Shown in pieces: positions 58,785 through 64,000 of a stretch of DNA of 64,000 bases. Both the position numbers and the translations under genes were made by a program. The notes below the pieces were generated by a model. That model saw only the letters and a list, made by a program, of their open reading frames with translations, ran no database searches and had not been told where the DNA came from. The DNA is from Phascolarctobacterium sp. (GTDB lineage: Bacteria; Bacillota; Negativicutes; Acidaminococcales; Acidaminococcaceae), in assembly GCA_030540395.1 (NCBI GenBank), contig JAUNWI010000011.1, positions 1 to 64,000 on the forward strand, written 5' to 3'. How positions within the stretch are numbered: the first letter of the stretch is position 1; each line of letters starts with the position of its first letter.

Positions 58785-58860
58785 TGGAGCTCCCAACAGG
58801 ATTCGAACCTGCGACCCTCTCATTACGAATGAGATGCTCTACCAGCTGAGCTATAGGAGC
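58785..58860 (-). tRNA. tRNA-Thr (anticodon CGT)
   Basis: 76 nt: acceptor GCTCCTA/TGGGAGC, anticodon stem TCTCA/TGAGA with loop TTCGTAA, T-arm GGTTCGAATCC, encoded CCA. Reads ACG. It begins 22 nt after the stop of the XRE gene 58883-59314, with no room for a separate promoter in the gap. Confidence 0.95.
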
Positions 58861-58882
58861 GATTTAAATATTTTTCCAAGCT

Positions 58883-59314
58883 TTATGCTTCAGCGTCCTC
58901 CTTGGCTGTCTCTTCAGCTGCTCGCGCAGCTGCCATTTCAGCCTTCGTCCGACGCTTTCTCACCTTTTTGGCGCTGTTGATGCCAGCCTTTTTGATCACC
59001 TTGGCCAGCTCAGAAATGATGTGCAGCTCATCCACGCTGCAGCCCTGCAACAGCTCGGACAGCTCGTGGCAGTAAATTTGCTCACTGCGATGAATATTAT
59101 CACAAAGCAGCTCATCCACGGACACATCCAGCACATTAGCCAGATGAATAATTGTAGGCAAGCCAAGCTTGGTATTACCGGTTTCTATATTACTAATATG
59201 CGGAGTAGACAAGCCGGTTAATTGGGCTATATTCCCCTGAGTAAATCCTTTGCGAGTACGTGCAGCTTTTATTCTCAGGCCAATAGCCTTATAATCAATG
59301 TCCAACTTCAACAA
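58883..59314 (-). CDS. XRE-family regulator with basic/acidic tail
   Basis: A 143-aa protein: Cro/C1 HTH at residues 10-70 (TQGNIAQLTGLSTPHISNIE), a helical middle resembling dimerisation regions of SinR-like proteins, and a low-complexity tail RKRRTKAEMAAARAAEE. The promoter overlaps a palindrome (ATAACGTTAT). tRNA-Thr follows on the same strand and may share the transcript. Confidence 0.88.
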   Translation of the reverse strand: MLKLDIDYKAIGLRIKAARTRKGFTQGNIAQLTGLSTPHISNIETGNTKLGLPTIIHLANVLDVSVDELLCDNIHRSEQIYCHELSELLQGCSVDELHIISELAKVIKKAGINSAKKVRKRRTKAEMAAARAAEETAKEDAEA

Positions 59315-59343
59315 GCTCTCCCCTTTAATCTCTTACTTTTTTC

Positions 59344-59383
59344 ATAACGTTATAATTATATCTGAATTCGTTTTAAAAGGCAA
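59344..59383 (-). promoter_or_regulatory. Promoter of XRE/tRNA-Thr with palindrome
   Basis: TTGCCT (59378-59383), 17 bp, TATAAT (59355-59360), with the palindrome ATAACGTTAT (59344-59353) just downstream at the start site. Confidence 0.7.
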
Positions 59384-59415
59384 GCAGGAGCGAGGGGAAA
59401 ATATAGTAAAATTTA

Positions 59416-60693
59416 TTATTTTTTGAGCACAGGCACGGTCAGGCTGCCTTGGGGCATGAGCAGAATCTTGTAGTCAGGACCTACATACTCTTCTGCCAGC
59501 TTGATAGCCTCGTCCACATCGTCAACAGCTTCAAAAAGCAAATCCTTGGCCAGCTTTTTATCCAAGGCGGAAACAAGGATAAACTTAGCCTTTTTCATAA
59601 GCCGCGTGATGGCGAAGGCCTTGTGAGCACCGATGACAAACTTTTTAGCCAGAGCCTCTTTAATAGCGTCGGGAGAAGGATTTTCCTGCAGTGCCTTTTC
59701 CAAAGCAGCGCTGCCACTGCCCTCCTCGCATTCACCAAGGATGATAACTACGCCACCCTCGCGCACTGCGCACCAGGCGTTGTCCATGGTCTTTTGCAGC
59801 TGATAAATATTGATATCCTTAGGATAACCGCCGCAGCTGGCAATAACGATGTCTGCAGGCTGGCTAATAGGCGCACCATAAACCTGCTCCACAAATTGGC
59901 AGGCCTCCAGATGGGACTCCTTCCAATCGCCGGCAAAAATCTTCAAAAAGCGCTTTTGAGCATCCAAAATCGCATTAAAGTTGAAGAGTCTATGCTTTTG
60001 GGCAAAGAGGGCCACACCCTCCATTTGGTCCTCATACACTGGATTGCCCTCCAGCTTGCCCAGCTGGGAGTTGGGGCTCATCATCAGGCTGTGGTTACGA
60101 CGTACCGTTTCCATGGCAGCCACACCGGGCAGCACGGCCTTGCGTCCACCGCCGAAGCCGCTAAAGAAGTGGTACACAACCGTACCTGTCATGATGACCA
60201 AATCCACATCGCAAATCAATTTATTAATGAGCACGGGAGTGCCAAAGGAAGTGGCACCAAAATAGTTAAAATCCTCATGCTTGTTGCAATCACTATTATA
60301 CATTTTGAGGCGGGCAGCAACACCCTCGCTCACCTGCTCCACCATTTCCTCGTGGCTCATGGCGCGATGGGTGCCCAAAGCAAAGACAATCTTCATGTCC
60401 TCATCCTTGACGCCCAGCTTGTTCATTTCATCCACCAAAATCGGCATAAAATCATGGGTATTGGCCACGCGAGTGGAGTCGTTGCAGATAAAGGCAATTT
60501 TCATGCCTGGCTTAACCAGCTTATCAATGGGCTCGCTGGCAATGGGATGATAAATGGCATCAAGCACAGCAGCCTTCAGATCCGTCAACGGCGGAAACTC
60601 GGCAATTTTAATTTCGTCCAGCACATGCTCCTTTTTTAAAGCAAAGGTTTTATAGCCGTGTCCATATTTATACTTATACTCTACTGTTGTCAT
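59416..60693 (-). CDS. LarA-family nickel-pincer lactate racemase homologue
   Basis: A 425-aa LarA family protein. Conserved blocks: IAFICNDSTRVANTHDF, VFALGTHRAMSHEE, TGTVVYHFFSGFGGGRKAVL (includes the lysine that holds the Ni-pincer cofactor), ASCGGYPKDINIYQLQKTMD. Members racemise lactate or other 2-hydroxy acids. LarB, LarC and LarE, needed to build the cofactor, are not in the window. GGAGG lies 7 nt before the ATG, and a TACAAT -10 at 60723-60728. Confidence 0.88.
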   Translation of the reverse strand: MTTVEYKYKYGHGYKTFALKKEHVLDEIKIAEFPPLTDLKAAVLDAIYHPIASEPIDKLVKPGMKIAFICNDSTRVANTHDFMPILVDEMNKLGVKDEDMKIVFALGTHRAMSHEEMVEQVSEGVAARLKMYNSDCNKHEDFNYFGATSFGTPVLINKLICDVDLVIMTGTVVYHFFSGFGGGRKAVLPGVAAMETVRRNHSLMMSPNSQLGKLEGNPVYEDQMEGVALFAQKHRLFNFNAILDAQKRFLKIFAGDWKESHLEACQFVEQVYGAPISQPADIVIASCGGYPKDINIYQLQKTMDNAWCAVREGGVVIILGECEEGSGSAALEKALQENPSPDAIKEALAKKFVIGAHKAFAITRLMKKAKFILVSALDKKLAKDLLFEAVDDVDEAIKLAEEYVGPDYKILLMPQGSLTVPVLKK

Positions 60694-60782
60694 AGCGGCA
60701 CCTCCATTTTAAGCTTATATATATTGTATCACATTTCTTAAAATGCTGTACTACTTTTTGTGAACTTAGGGTAAATTATCTG

Positions 60783-61655
60783 TTATTTCTTCGGTAAAGA
60801 AAGCAACAGCACGGTGAAAATGATGCAGGCCATGCCCACATAGTCCGGCAAAACCAGCTTGGTATCCAACAAGAGCACCACGGCAATTATAGATGCCAAG
60901 GGCTCGGCGCAGGAAATAAGGCTGGCCTTGGTGGAGCCAACGATTTTTAAGCCTGCCAAATACAGTGCATAGCTGGCAATAGTCGCCCCCGCGATAAGAT
61001 AGGCCATGGCTAAGCAGGCGGGCAGATTCCAGCTACCGGCAGGTGCGAAGGGATTACGAGCAGCAAGCAGTGCTAAGCCGGAAAGTAGCTGGCCCCAGCC
61101 GATAATAGCGGTGGCAGGATAATGCTTTAAAAGCTCCACTGGTTGGATGCTATAAAAGGCGTAGGAAACGGCAGACAAGAGGCCAATTGTTATGGCAGCT
61201 GGGGACAGAGCCAAGCTAGTCAGGCTGCCATGGGTAGCGATGAGAAAAACGCCCACTAACGCGCCCACAATGCCCACTAATTCCCTACCCTCGGGCCAGG
61301 AGCGATGCTTGTAGCTCATATAGACCATTACCCAGATAGGAGCACTATATTGCAGCACTGTAGCTGTCGCAGCGTTGCACAGAGAAATCGTATAGTAAAA
61401 GCCAAGCTGCGCACCCAAAATGCCCACAAAGGAAAAGCACAAAAGGGACAGCAAACGCTCCCGCATAATGGTAAAGATATTATGGCGCATGACAATTGCA
61501 GTGTAGAGCAAAAACAACAGACCTGCCACAATTTGGCGCACCATAACCAGCCACACTGCGTCCACCTGATGGTATTGGAACAAATATTGTCCTGCTACGC
61601 CGCCCAGGCCCCAACAGGCTGCTGCCAACACGATTAACACAATCCCCTTGAGCAT
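60783..61655 (-). CDS. EamA-family (DMT) transporter
   Basis: About 290 aa with ten helices in two EamA repeats (VLAAACWGLGGVAGQYLF and GLLSAVSYAFYSIQPVEL). Exports amino acids or related metabolites. ATG 61655 has GGAGAG 6 nt upstream. Ends 90 nt upstream of larA. Confidence 0.9.
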   Translation of the reverse strand: MLKGIVLIVLAAACWGLGGVAGQYLFQYHQVDAVWLVMVRQIVAGLLFLLYTAIVMRHNIFTIMRERLLSLLCFSFVGILGAQLGFYYTISLCNAATATVLQYSAPIWVMVYMSYKHRSWPEGRELVGIVGALVGVFLIATHGSLTSLALSPAAITIGLLSAVSYAFYSIQPVELLKHYPATAIIGWGQLLSGLALLAARNPFAPAGSWNLPACLAMAYLIAGATIASYALYLAGLKIVGSTKASLISCAEPLASIIAVVLLLDTKLVLPDYVGMACIIFTVLLLSLPKK

Positions 61656-61752
61656 CGCCATCTCTCCTTTCATTTAACGCATAGTATGTAATATAGCACT
61701 TTTTTGCAGCATTGTCTATCAAAATATAAGTTTTGTTTTAATGAAAAACTTT

Positions 61753-62018
61753 GAAATTCGTAACAAGCAAGCATCATTCTCACAGTGATTTTCTCAAGCG
61801 AGTCGCCAAATTGTGCAAGTGCCACGCACGCAGCAGAATTTGTGCAGGGAGCTGTCCCCTTGGGGATAACGCAAATTTCGTGGGGTACAATCACGAAGCT
61901 GCGGTGTCCAATCTGTTCGCAAAAAGCTTTAGGTTTTCGAAACTCTTGCTTCTATTGTACCAACCACTCATTTGCTAAAAATCACAGCTCGCCTGCTGCT
62001 TACTTATTACTCAATTTC
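61753..62018. repeat. Large inverted-repeat element A, copy 3
   Basis: About 266 bp with the same inverted ends and core as copies 1 and 2. Downstream (62050-62057) the target GTATACCT is intact and followed directly by TTGAGCGATAAC, so this copy carries no insertion B. The gap 61674-62159 contains nothing else but the terminator. Confidence 0.8.
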
Positions 62019-62116
62019 ATGATTGCTTAAACCTTCGCAAGCGAAAAGCGTATACCTTTGAGCGATAACGCCTTAACTAATTAACAAACTATAATTTATC
62101 CAATAGCTTACCACTC

Positions 62117-62142
62117 AAAAAGCGGACGCCGCAGCGTCCGCT
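62117..62142 (-). terminator. Terminator of the antiporter operon
   Basis: AGCGGACGC/GCGTCCGCT 9-bp stem then TTTTTGAG on the minus strand. Confidence 0.85.
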
Positions 62143-62159
62143 TAGTCTTACACAATATG

Positions 62160-63908
62160 CTATTGCATCGTCGCGATGAAATATGCGATGCTGCTTACTA
62201 AAACAGTAAGCGTAATCATCATGGGGTCGGCAATGGAGGTACGATAGTTCTCCGGATTATAATGACTGCGTTTACGGAAGGGCTTCGCATCCAGGAAGTC
62301 CATGGGATTGGCAGTCAAGTCCATGAATTTTTCGTACAGCACCTGCCAAGCATTGCCCAAGCCACCGCACAGGGCGCACAGGAGGGCACTGGTCTTGCCA
62401 ACCAAGCCAGCAAAGGGCTTGCGATAGAACCAATCAGTATCCAAGCTGATTGCTGTATGGGGCTCCATGTTCTTCAAATACATCATGAATGGAATCATGG
62501 CCATACCCAGCATTTGCACCGGCTGCAGCAGATGCGGCGCAGTAAAGGGCTGGTACGGAGTCATCTCAAAGGGGAGATGACGATACAGCAAATCGGGATA
62601 TACGCCATACAGGAAGCAGAGGAAGCCGCTGATGCTCATGGCAATCTTCATGTTAATGGGCAGCGGATTGATAACCTCTGCACCCTTGTCGTCCTTGCGC
62701 AGGAAGATGAAGTAACCCATCTTCAGCGGGATGGACAAAAAGGTACCGATGGCAGCCAGCTCCAGCAAGGTGAAGACCATGGGTTGGCCTGCAGCTGCTG
62801 CGGCGTTAACAGTAATATTCTTACTGATGAAGCCGTTGAAGGCAGGAATGCCAGCAATGGAGAAGGCAGCGGAGAAGAAGCAAACTGCAACCAACGGCAG
62901 CTTTTTCGCCATACCGCCCACCTTATTGATGTGCTTGATGCCGGTTGCATAAATAACAGCACCAGCACACATAAAGAGCAGGGATTTAAAGAGAATATCG
63001 CAGAAGGCATGGGCGGTGGCGCCGTTCATGGACATGGCCGTGCCGATACCGGCACCGGCAACCATGAAGCCGGTCTGGGAAATGATATGGTGAGCAAGGA
63101 GCTTGCGCATATCGTTTTCCATAATCGCGTAGCATGCGCCATACAGAGCCATCAGCACGCCGCCCCACATCAGGAGCTCGGTGCCTGCATATACTCTAAT
63201 CAAAGCATAAACTGCAACCTTGGTGGTAAGGCAGCTCATGAAAACGCCACCGGTGAGGGTGGAGTTGGAATATGCATCCACCAGCCATGCATTTACAGGG
63301 GGCATAGCCACGTTGATAAACATACCCAGCATTACCAGCCAATAAGCCCAATCGTGGACGCGATTGGTCAGGCTGTGAATCATCAAATCACCGTGGCCAG
63401 TGTACCAAATGCAGAAGATACCTGCCAAGAGGATGCCGCCGCCCAGCATGTGCACCAGCATATAGCGGAAGCCGGCACGCCGTGCTTCATGAGTGGGGTT
63501 ACACCAAACCAGGAACAGGGAAGTAATTGCTAGAGATTCCCAGAAGAAGATGAAGCTCAGCCAATCCTTAGCCAGGCACACGCAAATGGCGCCGCCAGCA
63601 TAAGCCATGGAGCAGAGCGCTTCCATTCTATTGGGGTTATGGGCAGCATAAATGCCACTCACCAAAGCCAGCACGGAAAAGATAAAGGCAAAAATCCAAG
63701 CCAGCTTGTCAACATACATCAGATGGAGCTGGATGTCATGGACGAAGTTTAAGGTGTACTCCGTACCAATGGGCAGCTTCAGAGCTGCACCGACAGCAGC
63801 AAGTGGTCCTAAAGCCAGGACGAATTTTCTGATACACTTGGGAGCAAGCATTGCCACAATGCCCACTACCCACAAAATCAGACCGGGGTGAAGCATTAAT
63901 TCAGTCAT
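62160..63908 (-). CDS. Mrp/complex I-like proton antiporter subunit (MrpD/NuoN type)
   Basis: A 582-aa membrane protein with about 14 helices. Proton-channel signatures: KDWLSFIFFWESLAITSLF (glutamate in helix 5), PPVNAWLVDAYSNSTLTGGV with a lysine soon after, ENDMRKLLAHHIISQTGFM and GIPAFNGFISK. The C-terminus has an extra hydrophilic stretch before the last helix. Likely part of a multi-subunit Na+/H+ antiporter or membrane hydrogenase/ferredoxin-coupled complex. Start codon shares one base with the upstream stop (TAATG). Confidence 0.88.
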   Translation of the reverse strand: MTELMLHPGLILWVVGIVAMLAPKCIRKFVLALGPLAAVGAALKLPIGTEYTLNFVHDIQLHLMYVDKLAWIFAFIFSVLALVSGIYAAHNPNRMEALCSMAYAGGAICVCLAKDWLSFIFFWESLAITSLFLVWCNPTHEARRAGFRYMLVHMLGGGILLAGIFCIWYTGHGDLMIHSLTNRVHDWAYWLVMLGMFINVAMPPVNAWLVDAYSNSTLTGGVFMSCLTTKVAVYALIRVYAGTELLMWGGVLMALYGACYAIMENDMRKLLAHHIISQTGFMVAGAGIGTAMSMNGATAHAFCDILFKSLLFMCAGAVIYATGIKHINKVGGMAKKLPLVAVCFFSAAFSIAGIPAFNGFISKNITVNAAAAAGQPMVFTLLELAAIGTFLSIPLKMGYFIFLRKDDKGAEVINPLPINMKIAMSISGFLCFLYGVYPDLLYRHLPFEMTPYQPFTAPHLLQPVQMLGMAMIPFMMYLKNMEPHTAISLDTDWFYRKPFAGLVGKTSALLCALCGGLGNAWQVLYEKFMDLTANPMDFLDAKPFRKRSHYNPENYRTSIADPMMITLTVLVSSIAYFIATMQ

Positions 63909-64000
63909 TAGTCATCACCTCTGCCATCTTCATCAAAATCATCATCGTAATAATCCTTATCTCGCTGCAGAATCGGCGCCATAATCAGCTTGGAGACGAT
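63908..64000 (-). CDS. C-terminal end of next antiporter-operon gene (partial)
   Basis: An open frame enters from the right edge and ends at a TAA overlapping the next ATG. The visible 30 residues begin IVSKLIMAPILQRDKDYY and end in an acidic tail. Tight overlap indicates the same operon; the protein itself lies outside the window and cannot be named. Confidence 0.7.
   Translation of the reverse strand: MVSKLIMAPILQRDKDYYDDDFDEDGRGDD

Noticed and set aside
59449-60639. 396-aa open frame on the plus strand opposite larA
   Set aside because: Antisense shadow of a clear LarA-family gene.
62262-63533. 423-aa open frame on the plus strand opposite the antiporter gene
   Set aside because: His/Gln/Gly-rich antisense shadow, no family resemblance.

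Overview
The window looks like chromosomal DNA of a diderm Firmicute of class Negativicutes. Evidence: two S-layer-homology (SLH) porins of the OmpM type next to Firmicute-style promoters (TTGNNN-17-TATAAT) and strong AGGAGG ribosome sites; a biotin pyruvate carboxylase, type III glutamine synthetase, an [FeFe] hydrogenase-like protein, Mrp-type antiporter subunits, DcuC and YjjPB-type carriers. A succinate/propionate-type anaerobe near Phascolarctobacterium/Acidaminococcus is my best guess (inference only; no 16S gene is present).

Layout. 0.2-8.1 kb: a four-gene Wadjet (SMC-like anti-plasmid) operon on the minus strand, order jetD-jetA-jetB-jetC. 8.1-13.4 kb: accessory DNA with two AAA/DUF4143 ATPases, an XRE regulator with a membrane partner, a DUF2442 protein, and two back-to-back type I toxin-antitoxin-like modules (30-aa and 29-aa membrane peptides, each with an apparent antisense RNA of about 92 nt). 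The area is full of short hairpin repeats. 13.4-18.6 kb: two paralogous SLH porins whose long 5' leaders share a 26-nt motif; between them a PBECR4-like RNase gene preceded by a roughly 180-nt structured RNA that ends in a strong terminator just upstream of the gene, plus a secreted protein. 18.8-22.5 kb: a type IV pilus/type II secretion-like pseudopilin operon ending in an unusual pilin-like protein with a beta-helix tail. 22.6-28.2 kb: ftsH and pyc, divergent. 28.3-33.5 kb: a composite repeat, an orphan helical protein and a GGDEF/EAL protein. 33.6-37.9 kb: nitrogen assimilation (glnN with a 290-nt structured leader, and an Amt-PII fusion). 38.1-40.3 kb: hydrogenase, a small orphan and tRNA-Arg(CCT). 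40.3-45.9 kb: polyphosphate metabolism (ppk, a degenerate Ppx/GppA-HD paralogue, and a canonical Ppx/GppA-HD). 45.9-51.3 kb: M20 peptidase, MntP, a tandem duplication of the YjjB/YjjP carrier pair, and a uracil-DNA glycosylase. 51.3-58.8 kb: nested repeats, CapA-like, DcuC, and an envelope operon (GtrA, lipid kinase, sulfatase/LtaS-like), then pyroglutamyl peptidase. 58.8-64 kb: tRNA-Thr(CGT) with an XRE gene, a LarA-family protein, EamA exporter, a repeat, and the end of a cation/H+ antiporter (Mrp/complex I-like) operon running off the right edge.

The most novel signals are (1) the structured RNA-terminator-RNase gene arrangement at 14.9-15.75 kb, which resembles a type III toxin-antitoxin layout or a 6S-like RNA, (2) the paired type I modules at 12.5-13.3 kb, (3) a family of large inverted-repeat elements (28.3, 51.3, 61.7 kb) in which one copy is the empty site and two carry further nested insertions, and (4) the conserved leader motif of the two porin mRNAs.
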